A stretch of 64,000 nt of DNA from positions 62,001-126,000 of the forward strand of contig NZ_JARZAJ010000006.1 in the NCBI RefSeq assembly GCF_029892105.1, given 5' to 3'. The position numbers were made by a program, and so were the translations under genes. The notes below the pieces were generated by a model. The model saw only the letters and a program-made list of their open reading frames with translations, was not told the DNA's origin and searched no databases. This DNA comes from Kitasatospora sp. GP82. Lineage in GTDB: Bacteria > Actinomycetota > Actinomycetes > Streptomycetales > Streptomycetaceae. This document shows positions 52,972 to 61,795 of this stretch, piece after piece (the stretch's first letter is position 1; each line of letters begins with the position of its first letter).

Positions 52972-53119
52972 GGGATCTCCCTTTTCCGGGTGGAGTAGCA
53001 GATGTAAGGGAACGTTCCCGAACACAGCCTACGCCAGCCCGGCCCCACCGCCCCGTACCCCGGCGCCATGCGGCGCCCGGTGCACGACAGGCACTCACCA
53101 GGGCAGCGGGACCGCCCTG

Positions 53120-53467
53120 ATGGCGGCCGGCAACGCCGCGATCTACCGCCGCCCCGGCATCCAGGCTGTGCCCGTCACCGGCATCGCCCCCAGCCGGCTC
53201 GCGGTCGCCACCGAGCCGGGGGCGAAGGGCGCGGTGATGCGCCGCGCCCTCGACTTCGCGGGCCGTAACGGCTGCACGATCGACACCGACGGCGCCGTCG
53301 AGGGCATCCACGCCACCCGGGCGAACGGTGACTGGGTCCATGTCCTGCCCGACCCGGTCGAGCCCAGCACCCACATCTGGGCCGAAGCCGCCGACCGGAC
53401 GGCCGCCCAAACCCTGCTGACCACCTGGACCGGCCACCTCACCGACGCCCCCGGCGCCGCCGCCTGA
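53120..53467 (+). CDS. Small protein resembling the C-terminal domain of phosphomannomutase/NDP-sugar pyrophosphorylase proteins
   Basis: The 115-residue protein contains GAKGAVMRRALDFAG, GDWVHVLPDPVEPSTHIWAE and a final WTGHL. This pattern is found in the C-terminal phosphohexomutase-like domain of actinobacterial mannose-1-phosphate guanylyltransferase/phosphomannomutase proteins. The catalytic domains are absent, so it is either a relic or a free-standing domain. ATG 53120 lacks a clear ribosome-binding site. A proper terminator follows. Confidence 0.45.
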   Translation: MAAGNAAIYRRPGIQAVPVTGIAPSRLAVATEPGAKGAVMRRALDFAGRNGCTIDTDGAVEGIHATRANGDWVHVLPDPVEPSTHIWAEAADRTAAQTLLTTWTGHLTDAPGAAA

Positions 53468-53474
53468 CCCGCGC

Positions 53475-53512
53475 GGTGCCCCGCACCGAGCCCGAGCCCG
53501 GCGCGGGGCACC
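53475..53512 (+). terminator. Hairpin terminator
   Basis: GGTGCCCCGC (53475-53484) pairs perfectly with GCGGGGCACC (53503-53512), 8 bases after the stop of the upstream gene. Confidence 0.6.
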
Positions 53513-53588
53513 TCCGCGGGCTCTGCCCCGCCACCCGGGCATCGCCCGGCTGTCTCCAGGCTGTGCGCCACCGGTGGTGGGGTGTGCG

Positions 53589-53744
53589 CTACCAGTAGTG
53601 GCGCCGCCCGCCGATCGCATGGCCCAGCGCCCCGAGGACCCACAGGATCAGTCCGATGACGACGAGGATCATGCCGATTGTCCAGAGAATGGCGATATGG
53701 GCGATGAATCCGATGACAAGGAGAACGATTCCGACGACGATCAC
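53589..53744 (-). CDS. Small two-helix membrane protein, DUF6131-like
   Basis: The 51-residue protein is nearly all membrane: VIVVGIVLLVIGFIA, ILWTIGMILVVIGLILWVLG, ending ALGHAIGGRRHYW, as in the DUF6131 family of Streptomyces. GTG 53744 is chosen because GGAGG lies 5 bases upstream. Its function is unknown; these proteins are often stress-associated. Confidence 0.75.
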   Translation of the reverse strand: MIVVGIVLLVIGFIAHIAILWTIGMILVVIGLILWVLGALGHAIGGRRHYW

Positions 53745-54002
53745 GGTGACCTCCAGATGCAGGGTCCAGCCGAGGCGGCGAAGCCGACGGCAGGGGTTGG
53801 GAGGGGACCGTCCACGGCTGGTGCGGCCCCCGCCGCCACAGACTGCGTCTAACCCGTTTCGTCTCATTCAGGCCCCTGCGGCGGACCTTTCTGCAGGAGG
53901 CGCCCGTTCCCGGTACGGCGCCGGCCGAGCGCGTGCCCGGGATCGAGGAGAGCGGGCCTGACGCCGGCGGTGTGCGGCCCGGCTGTACGCAAAGAGCGCC
54001 TT

Positions 54003-54150
54003 CTACCTGTTCGGGGCCGGGCGGACGGACGGGGCGGCCACGTTGAGCCTCCCTTCGAGCACCGGCCAGCGGAACTCCTCCGCTGCGGCCCGGTGATCAC
54101 CCGTCAGCCGCAGCAGCACGTCCCGCGCCGCGCGGTTCGGCGGCTGAGCC
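54003..54150 (-). pseudogene. Possible N-terminal scrap of an AMP-dependent acyl-CoA synthetase
   Basis: The last codons of a minus-strand frame read ARDVLLRLTGDHRAAAEEFR then WPVLEGRLNVAA, like the start of benzoate/acyl-CoA ligases (FRWP...FNWA). It ends at 54003. Recognition is by eye and weak. Confidence 0.3.
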
Positions 54151-54169
54151 CGGCTCGTCCCGGCCACGC

Positions 54170-54450
54170 TCAGAACGGCCGCAGTTCGGGGCCCGTGTGG
54201 TCGACCGCGCCTATCGCGTCGGGGTGGGCGAGCAGGGTGTGCAGGCCACCGGGCAGGCCGTTGCGCAGGGTCTCGTTCCCGGCGACCGCGAAGAGGAAGA
54301 ACATCGTCTCGAACTCCTCCGCGCTCAGTCCGCCCTCCCGCATCCGAGCCAGCACACTGCCGACGCTCGGCCGTTCGGCCAGTGCGTAGGCGTAGGCGTA
54401 GGCGTAGGCGTAGGCGAACATATCGGCCAGCGCGGCCCGCGAGCGCGGGT
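54170..54450 (-). pseudogene. Cytochrome P450 fragment
   Basis: The frame contains MREGGLSAEEFETMFFLFAV then AGNETLRNGLPGGLHTLLAH, the I-helix region of CYP124/125-like P450s (AGNETTRN in intact relatives). The heme-binding Cys, ExxR and the N-terminal part are missing, and the frame ends at 54170. The preceding segment carries a Tyr-Ala repeat created by a hexanucleotide expansion. Confidence 0.65.
54384..54413. repeat. Hexanucleotide tandem repeat (GCGTAG)5
   Basis: Five exact copies of GCGTAG lie inside the P450 fragment. On the coding (minus) strand they give alternating Tyr-Ala. Intact relatives have only FAYALA here, so this looks like slippage after loss of function. Confidence 0.85.
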
Positions 54451-54747
54451 TGAGGGGCCGGCCGTCCGGGCCGGTCAGAGCGGCGGGGCGCTGGGCGAGG
54501 GCTGTCCGGCCGAGCTCGGTCAGGCCGTCCGGGTCGGCGGTGCTGGAGTGGGCGTACTCGGTGTGGGAGCATGCCGTGCTGTGCCTGCCATGGTCCGGCC
54601 AACTGGCCGGGGAGGACGGCGGGTTGTCCGGTCAGGTGCCGACGGCGGCAGCACAGGCGAGCGCGGTGGACGCCTTCCCCCGCTGAGCGCTCGCCAATGC
54701 GCGGCGGGCACCCGACCGCAAGGGCCCGGGTACCCGTCGCGCGCCGA

Positions 54748-55176
54748 TCACACCTTCTCCGCGCAGATCGCCGAGACGAACTCGGCCACCCGCTCCTGCG
54801 GCAGCCCTCGGGCGATGTCGGCCTCACTGATCATGCCGACCAGCTTGTGGTCGGGGTGGTTGATCACGGGCAGGCGGCGGACCAGGTGCTGCTCCATCAC
54901 CCGCAGCACCTGCTCGACGTCCTCGTCCGCCTCCACCACCAGGGGCCGTCCCTGGGCGAGTTGACCGGCGGTCGCCTTCGTCGGGTCCAAGCCCTCGGCG
55001 ACGCACTTGAGGACGATGTCGCGGTCGGTGAGGATCCCCAGCAGCTTCTGGTTCTCTCCGCAGATCGGCAGTGCGCCGACGTCCCGCTCCTTCATGATCC
55101 GGGCCGCTTCGGCCAGGGTCTGGTGCTCCCGGACGCACTCGGCTCCGGGGTGCATGATCTGTCTCGCGGTGGTCAT
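54748..55176 (-). CDS. CBS-domain pair protein
   Basis: The 142-residue protein consists of two CBS motifs (first ILTDRDIVLKCVAEG, second LVGMISEADIARGLP), like the hypoxic-response protein Hrp1 family. CBS pairs bind adenine nucleotides and regulate partners. ATG 55176 has AGGAGG 7 bases upstream. It is followed by no other gene on this strand. Confidence 0.9.
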   Translation of the reverse strand: MTTARQIMHPGAECVREHQTLAEAARIMKERDVGALPICGENQKLLGILTDRDIVLKCVAEGLDPTKATAGQLAQGRPLVVEADEDVEQVLRVMEQHLVRRLPVINHPDHKLVGMISEADIARGLPQERVAEFVSAICAEKV

Positions 55177-55257
55177 TGTCCGGCCTCCTGCCGTGCGTGC
55201 TCAGCCCCATTACTCCCATCGTGGTCCGGGCCACCCGGCAGCGCCACCGGGGTCCGC

Positions 55258-56283
55258 TCAGCCCTCCGGCCGACCGTCCGGCAGGCCATCGGCCTCCGCC
55301 TGCCCCTCACCCCGCGCCGGTGGGGCCCCGGTCGGGACGGAACCGCTCGCGGTGGAACCGTTCGCGACGGAGTCCGGCAGGGGGGAGACGGCGAGCACCT
55401 CGTCCAGCGAGGGCAGTTCCAGCTGCTCCACCGCGCGGGCCCGAGGCACCTCGCCGGCTTCGGGCGGCGACGCCGACAGCTCGGGCCCGGCGGCTGCCGC
55501 GTCGCCGCCCTTCTCCTCCCCGCCCGCGGATTTGGTCGCGTTGTCCAGGAACCGCAGCAGCTCCACCGGGAAGGGCAGGACGAGGGTGGAGTTCTTCTCC
55601 GCCGCCACCTCCACCACCGTCTGCAGCAGCCGCAGTTGGAGCGCCGCCGGCGCCCGGCTCATGATCGTGGCAGCCTCGGAGAGCCTGGCCGAAGCCTGGA
55701 ACTCGCCGTCCGCCGTGATGATCCGCGCCCGCCGCTCCCGCTCGGCCTCCGCCTGGCGCGACATCGAGCGCTTCATCGACTCGGGCAGGGCGACATCCTT
55801 GATCTCCACCCGGTCGATCTGGATGCCCCAGCCCAGCGCGGGGCTGTCCAGCATCAGTTCAAGACCCTGGTTGAGGGGCTCACGATTGGCGAGCAGATCG
55901 TCCAGTTCGCTCTTGCCGATGATCGAACGCAGCGAGGTCTGAGCGACCTGGGAGATCGCGAACTGGTAGTCCTGCACATTGACGGACGCCCGCACCGGGT
56001 CGACGACCTTGAAGTAGACGACCGCATCCACCCGCACCGTCACGTTGTCCCGGGTGATGCCCTCCTGCGCCGGGATCGGCATGGTGACGATCTGCACGTT
56101 CACCCTGCGTATCCGGTCCGCCACCGGCATCAGCACGACCAGTCCCGGCTGCCGGATGTGCTCGCGCACCCGGCCGAACCGGAACACCACGCCGCGCTGC
56201 CACTGCTGCACGACCCGGATACTGAGCCCCGCCCACACGGAGACCAGACCGGCTGCACCCAGAATCGCGTCGACAATGAGCAT
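55258..56283 (-). CDS. SPFH/Band 7 protein (slipin type)
   Basis: The 341-residue protein has one N-terminal membrane segment (AILGAAGLVSVWAGLSI), then the SPFH/stomatin domain (QWQRGVVFRFGRV, PGLVVLMPVADRI, ITRDNVTVRVDAVVYFKVVD, ERERRARIITADGEFQAS). A C-terminal acidic/Pro tail of about 90 residues is probably disordered. Slipins scaffold membrane microdomains, which often contain hopanoids and isoprenoids. ATG 56283 follows GAGGTGA. Confidence 0.9.
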   Translation of the reverse strand: MLIVDAILGAAGLVSVWAGLSIRVVQQWQRGVVFRFGRVREHIRQPGLVVLMPVADRIRRVNVQIVTMPIPAQEGITRDNVTVRVDAVVYFKVVDPVRASVNVQDYQFAISQVAQTSLRSIIGKSELDDLLANREPLNQGLELMLDSPALGWGIQIDRVEIKDVALPESMKRSMSRQAEAERERRARIITADGEFQASARLSEAATIMSRAPAALQLRLLQTVVEVAAEKNSTLVLPFPVELLRFLDNATKSAGGEEKGGDAAAAGPELSASPPEAGEVPRARAVEQLELPSLDEVLAVSPLPDSVANGSTASGSVPTGAPPARGEGQAEADGLPDGRPEG

Positions 56284-56381
56284 AGCCGTCACCTCGGCAA
56301 CCCGAATCCCCAACGGACCCGGTTCCACGCTACTCCGCCAAGGGCCCCGCGCGATCGGAGCGGCCGGCCTAGGATCGCCGC

Positions 56382-57176
56382 ATGACCGGCGCACCACCAC
56401 CGCCCCACGACCCCCCGCCGCACGGCCACCCCGCGGACACCGTGCACACCCTCGCCGAACTGGATGCGGCCGTCACCGGCTGCCGGGCCTGCCCGCGCCT
56501 GGTCGACTGGCGCGAGGAGGCCGCCCGCGTCAAGCGCCGGGCGTACCAGGACTGGGAGTACTGGGCACGTCCGATCCCCGGCTTCGGACCACGCGACGCC
56601 TCACTCGTCCTGGTCGGCCTGGCCCCCGCGGCGCACGGCGCCAACCGGACCGGCCGGATCTTCACCGGCGACCCCTCCGGCGACCTGCTCTACGCCGCCC
56701 TCTACGACCTCGGCCTCGCCTCCCGGCCGACCGCCGTCAGCCGCGACGACGGGCTCGAACTGTACGGCGTCCGGATCACCGACCCGGTCCGCTGCGCACC
56801 GCCCGACAACAAGCCCTCCGTGTCCGAGCGGGACACCTGCCGTCCTTGGCTGGCCAGGGAGTTGGCCTTCCTGCGGCCGACCGCACGGGCTGTGGTGGCG
56901 CTCGGCGGCTTCGCCTGGCAGGCGCTGCTCCCCCCGCTGGCCGCAGCCGGGTGGGAGCTCCCCCGGCCCCGCCCCGTGTTCGGACACGGCGCACGGGTGG
57001 TGCTGCCGGCCCTAGACGGGGGTCCGCCGCTGGAGCTGTTCGGCTGCTACCACGTCAGCCCGCGCAACACCAACACCGGCCGGCTGACCACCGCCATGCT
57101 GCGCGAACTCCTCGCCGACGCGGCCCACGCCGCCGGGCTTCCCACCCGGGAGGCGGCCGCGCGGTCGCTCAGCTGA
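56382..57176 (+). CDS. Uracil-DNA glycosylase, family 5 (UDGb)
   Basis: The 264-residue repair enzyme shows motif A LAPAAHGANRTGRIFTGD, which lacks the usual catalytic polar residue as in UDGb, and motif C HVSPRNTNTG. 4Fe-4S cysteines lie in CRACP, VRCAPPDN, and DTCRPW. It removes uracil and hypoxanthine from DNA. It starts 98 bases from the divergent slipin gene, and its stop overlaps that of the convergent CHAD gene by 8 bases. Confidence 0.92.
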   Translation: MTGAPPPPHDPPPHGHPADTVHTLAELDAAVTGCRACPRLVDWREEAARVKRRAYQDWEYWARPIPGFGPRDASLVLVGLAPAAHGANRTGRIFTGDPSGDLLYAALYDLGLASRPTAVSRDDGLELYGVRITDPVRCAPPDNKPSVSERDTCRPWLARELAFLRPTARAVVALGGFAWQALLPPLAAAGWELPRPRPVFGHGARVVLPALDGGPPLELFGCYHVSPRNTNTGRLTTAMLRELLADAAHAAGLPTREAAARSLS

Positions 57177-58008
57177 ACCCCGGCGGCTTGCGCGCCTTGC
57201 GCCAGACCTCCGGCAGCCGCTCCCGCGCACGCTCGGCAACCGCCAGCTGACCGCCGTACAGCACCCCGTAGCCGAACGCCCGCTGGCCGTCGGCGCCGCC
57301 GGCCAGCTCGCGAAGGGCCTCGCGGGCCACCACGCTGTCCTGGTGCGCGCCGAGCAGTTCCTGGAGCGCCTTCATCCGGGCGGTGAACCGCTCTCCCGGC
57401 GCTCCGGCCGTCTCGCCCGCGTAGCGGGCCCACTTGGCGGCCTTGCGCGCCTCGTGCAGCGCCCGGTCGCTCTCCTCGCCGGGAGCGGCCCGCCGGGCCT
57501 TCCTGAGCCGGGACGCCGTACGGCGCTGCTCGCGCCTCGCCAGCTCACCGATCCCGGGCAGGTCGGCCTCGGGTGGCGAGTCGGCCAACTCCCGCAGGGC
57601 GCCGAGCAGGGCCGGATACCTGGGGCTGTCCAGGGCCGCCGTCACCGCGGGCCAGGCCCGGACGTACCGATCGCGCGACCAGTCGGCGAGCGCGGCCGCC
57701 AGCGCCTGGGGCTCACAGTCGGGCGGCAGCTCACGGGCCTGTGCGATGAGCAGTTCGCCCAGGACCTCGCTGTCGCGGGCCTGTCCGAGTGCGGCGCCGA
57801 GCCAGCGCAGCTCCCGGCCGAGCCCGGCGAGCGGCGGGCCGTACGGGCGCAGCGCGGCCCGCAGCCGCCGGCAGGCCACCCGCATCCGGTGGACGGCGTC
57901 CGGCGCATCCGCCCGCACATCCGGTTCGAGCCCGGCGAGGACGGCGGTCTGCTCGGCGATCCGGGCGTGCAGCAGCGTCCCCGCTGTCGGAACCGCCCGG
58001 TGCGGCAT
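57169..58008 (-). CDS. CHAD-domain protein
   Basis: The 279-residue all-helical protein has the conserved histidines and basic residues of CHAD domains in two halves: VHRMRVACRRLRAALR near residue 40, LHEARKAAKWARYA near 190 and LGAHQDSVVA near 220. CHAD proteins bind polyphosphate. No CYTH (triphosphatase) domain is attached. Confidence 0.9.
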   Translation of the reverse strand: MPHRAVPTAGTLLHARIAEQTAVLAGLEPDVRADAPDAVHRMRVACRRLRAALRPYGPPLAGLGRELRWLGAALGQARDSEVLGELLIAQARELPPDCEPQALAAALADWSRDRYVRAWPAVTAALDSPRYPALLGALRELADSPPEADLPGIGELARREQRRTASRLRKARRAAPGEESDRALHEARKAAKWARYAGETAGAPGERFTARMKALQELLGAHQDSVVAREALRELAGGADGQRAFGYGVLYGGQLAVAERARERLPEVWRKARKPPGFS

Positions 58009-58145
58009 GGCGCCCGCCTCTCGTGAACTTCCAGGCTATGCGGCCCTGCCCACACCGGTCGACCATGGACGACCTCAGGGGCGCTGGGCCGGTCGCGCGC
58101 GCAGTCGATCAAGCAGAGCCCCGCGCCCCTTGGGCAGTGCATGCC

Positions 58146-58532
58146 TCAGGGCCGTAGCTGGATCGCCAGGGCGAGGGTGTAACCGACGAGGGCGCCGAAG
58201 AAGCCCACGGCGGTGGCGTGCCGGGCGGTGAACGGGAGGGCGGCGAGCGACGGGTAGAGCAGGACCGCGATCGCCGCAGCGCCGTCGGCCACGTACAGAC
58301 CCGTCGGCGGCACCACGTTGGTGGAGTGCGCGGCCCAACCGGTGGCCACCAGGAAACCGGTGAGCAGGACGAAGCCGGAGAGCAGCCCGGATCCGATGCT
58401 GGACAGGGCCGGGTGCGGGGAGTCGTCCGCCGCCTCGGGGGACGGTGCGGGGCGCAGCCGTTGGGCGGCGGCGAGGCTGCCGAGAGCGACGGTGACGGCT
58501 ACGGCGGCGCCGATGAGCGGGGTGAGGTTCAA
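58146..58532 (-). CDS. Membrane protein of unknown function
   Basis: The 128-residue protein has about four hydrophobic segments (5-24, 47-66, 80-95, 107-125) and no motif known to me. Its ATG overlaps the stop of the proline-rich protein gene as ATGA, so the two are co-expressed. Confidence 0.7.
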   Translation of the reverse strand: MNLTPLIGAAVAVTVALGSLAAAQRLRPAPSPEAADDSPHPALSSIGSGLLSGFVLLTGFLVATGWAAHSTNVVPPTGLYVADGAAAIAVLLYPSLAALPFTARHATAVGFFGALVGYTLALAIQLRP

Positions 58533-59062
58533 CTGCGGCTCCGGATGGCGGGGAACGAGTGCGCGACGGCCGCCAGCGCGGCCGGGAGCAGGACGGTGAG
58601 GAGCAGGACGGTCGCCCAGACCACGGGGTCGAGGCTCGGTCCGGCGGTGGGCCCGGCCGCCGGCGGCGTGGGCGGAGGCGGTACGGCCACGGCCGAGGTC
58701 GCCGCCGGGGTCGGCGTGGGAACCGCCTCCTGCGCGGGAGTCGGGTGCGGCGTGGGCGAGCTGGATGGTTTCTGCGGGTGCGGCACGACCGCTGTCGCGG
58801 TCGGGCTGGGTGTGGGCGACGGGTGCGGCTGGACCGGGCTCGGCGGCGCGGGCGGCGCGGGCGGCACCGGCGGCTGTGGTGGTGACGAAGGATCAGGTGA
58901 GGGCGGCGTCGGCGGAATTGGCGGTGTCGGCACCGGCGGGTGAGGCGGATGCGGCGGTGGTGGTGGCGGCGGCGGTTCGGGGGGCGTCGGCGGGATCGGC
59001 AAGGGCGGCGTCGGGACGTCGGGCGGGCAGCCGGGATCATCGTCCATCGGCCGATTGTCCAT
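58529..59062 (-). CDS. Proline-rich protein with C-terminal membrane anchor
   Basis: The protein of about 177 residues has a Pro/Thr/Ser-rich stretch of some 120 residues and a single C-terminal helix (PVVWATVLLLTVLLPAALAA). No signal peptide is seen, so topology (tail anchor) is inferred. ATG 59062 (GGAG just upstream) or ATG 59047 may start it. It is coupled to the downstream membrane protein. Confidence 0.6.
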   Translation of the reverse strand: MDNRPMDDDPGCPPDVPTPPLPIPPTPPEPPPPPPPPHPPHPPVPTPPIPPTPPSPDPSSPPQPPVPPAPPAPPSPVQPHPSPTPSPTATAVVPHPQKPSSSPTPHPTPAQEAVPTPTPAATSAVAVPPPPTPPAAGPTAGPSLDPVVWATVLLLTVLLPAALAAVAHSFPAIRSRS

Positions 59063-59291
59063 CGCTCCGAAGCGGCACGGTGGGACGATCACCCACCCGC
59101 TTCCCGTGATCGCCCCACCGGGTGACCACCTCCGAACTGTCTTGCGATCCAACGTCTTTCACACAGCAGAAGCGTTCGACCCGACAGCCCTGCTGTGCCA
59201 CGATCGTCCTCGCGCAGCCCGCCGCCACAGCCGCCGCAACCGAGGGGCCCCGAGCGAGCGAAGCGAACACCGCGTGGAACGGAGTGGACGT

Positions 59292-59528
59292 ATGAGCCAC
59301 CTGAACGGCTTCACCACGCTCGGCTCCGAACTGACCGAGACACCGCTGCCGGTGGAGTTCGACCCGCAGACCCTTCGCTCGCCGGGCGTGGTCGACACGC
59401 CGTGCCCTACGGCTTCCACGGCCTCTTCACCCGCTCCTGAGCCCCGACCGGGTCCGGGTCCCGGCCGGGCAGGCCCCATGCGCCCTCGTGCCCGCCGGTG
59501 GGCCCGTGTCATACTCCGAGCACCATGA
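59292..59528 (+). CDS. Small protein of unknown function upstream of a membrane-protein gene
   Basis: The 78-residue frame begins MSHLNGFTTLGSELTETPL after GGAG at 7 bases, and its TGA overlaps the next ATG (ATGA), which supports translation. The second half is Pro/Arg-rich. Another frame from about 59405 reads YGFHGLFTRS and stops, so a frameshift is possible. Confidence 0.45.
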   Translation: MSHLNGFTTLGSELTETPLPVEFDPQTLRSPGVVDTPCPTASTASSPAPEPRPGPGPGRAGPMRPRARRWARVILRAP

Positions 59529-60160
59529 CTGACAGCCAGGCGACCAGGGCTCTGCGAGCAGCGGTGTTCACCGCGCTCGCCGTTCCGCTGTCCGCACTCG
59601 GCCAGGTCATGATCACTGGGCGTCAGCTGCCGCTCAGCCTGGTGTTCGTGGCGACGGCCGCCGTCTTCCTGGTCGCGCTCCCCGCCTCCGGCACCGAGCG
59701 GCGCCTGCTGCACATCTCGGCCGTCCTGGTACCGGTCGAACTGCTGCTGAACACCGCCTTCAACCTCGGCCAGGACGCCTGCGCCGCTCCCTCGCACGGT
59801 GTCGACCTCCTGGTCTGCGGCGGGGGTTCGGTCAAGGAGTCGTTCCTGACGACCAGCGCGCCGGGCACGGCCCAGGCCCTGGTGCTGATGGTGCATCTGC
59901 TGCTCGCCCTCGCCGCCGCGCTCTGGCTGCGCCTCGGTGACGCTGCGCTCTGCGGCCTTGCCGAGGCCTGCCGCGCGCTCGGCGAGCTGCTGGCCTCGCC
60001 GCTGCGGGCCGTCCTGCTGCTGGCGCCGCTGCCCGGCCGCCCCGACTCCCTGGCGCCCGCACCGGATGCCCAGGACGCTCTCCCCCGCCGCGCGGACGTG
60101 GTGCTCACCCCCGCACCCCGGCGCGGCCCGCCGGCCCCGGCGCTCGCCCTCGCCTGCTGA
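59525..60160 (+). CDS. Membrane protein of unknown function
   Basis: The 211-residue protein has about five hydrophobic segments, a loop with two cysteines (NLGQDACAAP, DLLVCGGGS) that could be paired outside the cell, and a Pro-rich C-terminal tail. ATG 59525 is coupled to the small upstream frame. It lies upstream of a disulfide-forming pair of genes, which fits the cysteine pair. Confidence 0.7.
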   Translation: MTDSQATRALRAAVFTALAVPLSALGQVMITGRQLPLSLVFVATAAVFLVALPASGTERRLLHISAVLVPVELLLNTAFNLGQDACAAPSHGVDLLVCGGGSVKESFLTTSAPGTAQALVLMVHLLLALAAALWLRLGDAALCGLAEACRALGELLASPLRAVLLLAPLPGRPDSLAPAPDAQDALPRRADVVLTPAPRRGPPAPALALAC

Positions 60161-60313
60161 CGGCGTCCGCCACCTCCGGGTCCTCGCACCCCGGCCCGGT
60201 CCGGCCCGACCGTCCGTCGGCCCACTTCTCCCCCTCCCACGGGCGGCCCCGCCCGGCCCGCGCCTCGCGCGGCCCTGCGGCCTGCCCCGACTCCCAGGAG
60301 TTGACGGACCACC

Positions 60314-61135
60314 ATGACCTCTCAGCACCCTTCCAAGCCCAGCCCCCGCGAACGCCTCAGGGAGGCCCAGCTGCGCGAGGCTCGCGCCGCCGCAGTCCGC
60401 CGCCGGGTCGTGGTCGGCGCCTCGATCGTCGGTGTACTCGCGCTGGCCGGGGCCACCACCCTCGCCATCAGCACCGCCGACAACGGCAGCGGCACCGGCA
60501 GCAGCGACAGCGCCAAGACCCTCTCGGTCTCCACCGCCCTCGTCACACCCGCCAACACCGCGGGCCAGAACGGCACCGTGGTCGTCTACGGCAAGGCCGA
60601 CGCCCCGCACACCCTCCAGGTCTACGAGGACTTCCGCTGCCCGATCTGCAAGCACTTCGAGGGCTCGGCCGGACCGGCCGTCCAGCAGCTGGCCGACAGC
60701 GGCACGTACAAGATCGAATACCACCTGGCGGCCTTCCTCGACGACAACCTCGGCGGGCAGGGCTCGAAGAACGCCCTGGCCGCCGTCGGCGCAGCGCTCG
60801 ACGAGGGCGGCGTGGCGAAGTTCAAGCAGCTGCACGACGTGCTCTACGCCAACCAGCCGGACGAGCGCGTGGACGGCTTCGGCAACGTCAACCGCATCCT
60901 CGACCTGGCCTCCCAGGTGCCGGGCCTGAAGACCGACGCCTTCACCAAGGCCGTCACAGAGGGCACCTACCGGCCCTGGGCGAGCAAGGTCGCCACCGCC
61001 TTCAACAGCAGCGGTGTGACGGGCACCCCGACCGTCAAGCTCGACGGCAAGGCGCTCGAACTCTTCGACCCCAAGGGCACCCCGCTGACGGGCGAGCAGT
61101 TCACCGCTCTCGTCCAGCAGACCATCGGCGGCTGA
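60314..61135 (+). CDS. DsbA-like membrane-anchored thiol oxidoreductase
   Basis: The 273-residue protein has a basic N-terminus, one membrane anchor (about 31-53: VVVGASIVGVLALAGATTLA) and an exported thioredoxin-fold domain with the redox motif CPIC in EDFRCPICKHFEG and a cis-Pro loop GTPTV. It should introduce disulfides into exported proteins and be reoxidised by the VKOR protein encoded 4 bases downstream. Confidence 0.92.
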   Translation: MTSQHPSKPSPRERLREAQLREARAAAVRRRVVVGASIVGVLALAGATTLAISTADNGSGTGSSDSAKTLSVSTALVTPANTAGQNGTVVVYGKADAPHTLQVYEDFRCPICKHFEGSAGPAVQQLADSGTYKIEYHLAAFLDDNLGGQGSKNALAAVGAALDEGGVAKFKQLHDVLYANQPDERVDGFGNVNRILDLASQVPGLKTDAFTKAVTEGTYRPWASKVATAFNSSGVTGTPTVKLDGKALELFDPKGTPLTGEQFTALVQQTIGG

Positions 61136-61139
61136 CGCC

Positions 61140-61709
61140 ATGGCCACAGCGACCCCGATCGGCGCGAGCCGCGCCTACGCCGTCCTGCTGACGGTCTGCG
61201 GTGCACTGGGCCTGGCCGCCTCGGCCGAGCTCACCGTCGACAAGATCCGGCTGCTGCAGAACCCGGGCTACGTGCCCGGCTGCAACATCAACCCGATCAT
61301 CAGCTGCGGCTCGGTCATGCGCACCCCGCAGGCCGAGGTCTTCGGTTTCCCCAACTCCCTGATCGGCCTGGTCGCCTTCGCGGCCGTGCTGGCCGCCGGA
61401 GTCGGACTGCTCGCGGGCGCCACCTACCGGCCCTGGTTCTGGTGGAGCCTCCAGGCCGGTACGGTCCTCGGCCTGGGCTTCGTGCTCTGGCTGATCAACC
61501 AGGCCCTGTACGAGATCGGGGCGCTGTGCCCGTACTGCATGGTGGTCTGGGCCGTGGTCCTGCCGCTCGGCTGGTACACCCTGCTCCACAACCGCCCGGC
61601 CTGGCGAACGGCGGCGCGCTACCACTGGACACTCCCGGCCCTGTGGTACGTGGGCATCGCCCTGCTGATCCTGAACCGCTTCTGGTACTACTGGCGCACC
61701 CTGCTGTGA
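61140..61709 (+). CDS. Vitamin K epoxide reductase (VKOR) family protein
   Basis: The 189-residue membrane protein has five hydrophobic segments, the quinone-side CxxC in LCPYCMVVW near residue 130 and the periplasmic loop cysteines in CNINPIISCGSVM. It passes electrons from the DsbA-like partner to menaquinone. The genes are separated by 4 bases. A terminator follows. Confidence 0.93.
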   Translation: MATATPIGASRAYAVLLTVCGALGLAASAELTVDKIRLLQNPGYVPGCNINPIISCGSVMRTPQAEVFGFPNSLIGLVAFAAVLAAGVGLLAGATYRPWFWWSLQAGTVLGLGFVLWLINQALYEIGALCPYCMVVWAVVLPLGWYTLLHNRPAWRTAARYHWTLPALWYVGIALLILNRFWYYWRTLL

Positions 61710-61720
61710 CCCCTGACCGT

Positions 61721-61749
61721 CCGGGCCCCGAGCATGGCGCGGGGCCCGG
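61721..61749 (+). terminator. Terminator of the DsbA/VKOR operon
   Basis: CCGGGCCCCG (61721-61730) pairs perfectly with CGGGGCCCGG (61740-61749), 11 bases after the VKOR stop. Confidence 0.7.
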
Positions 61750-61795
61750 GCGGCTCATCGGAAAGCCCCGAAGACATACCGCAGTTGACGGTACG

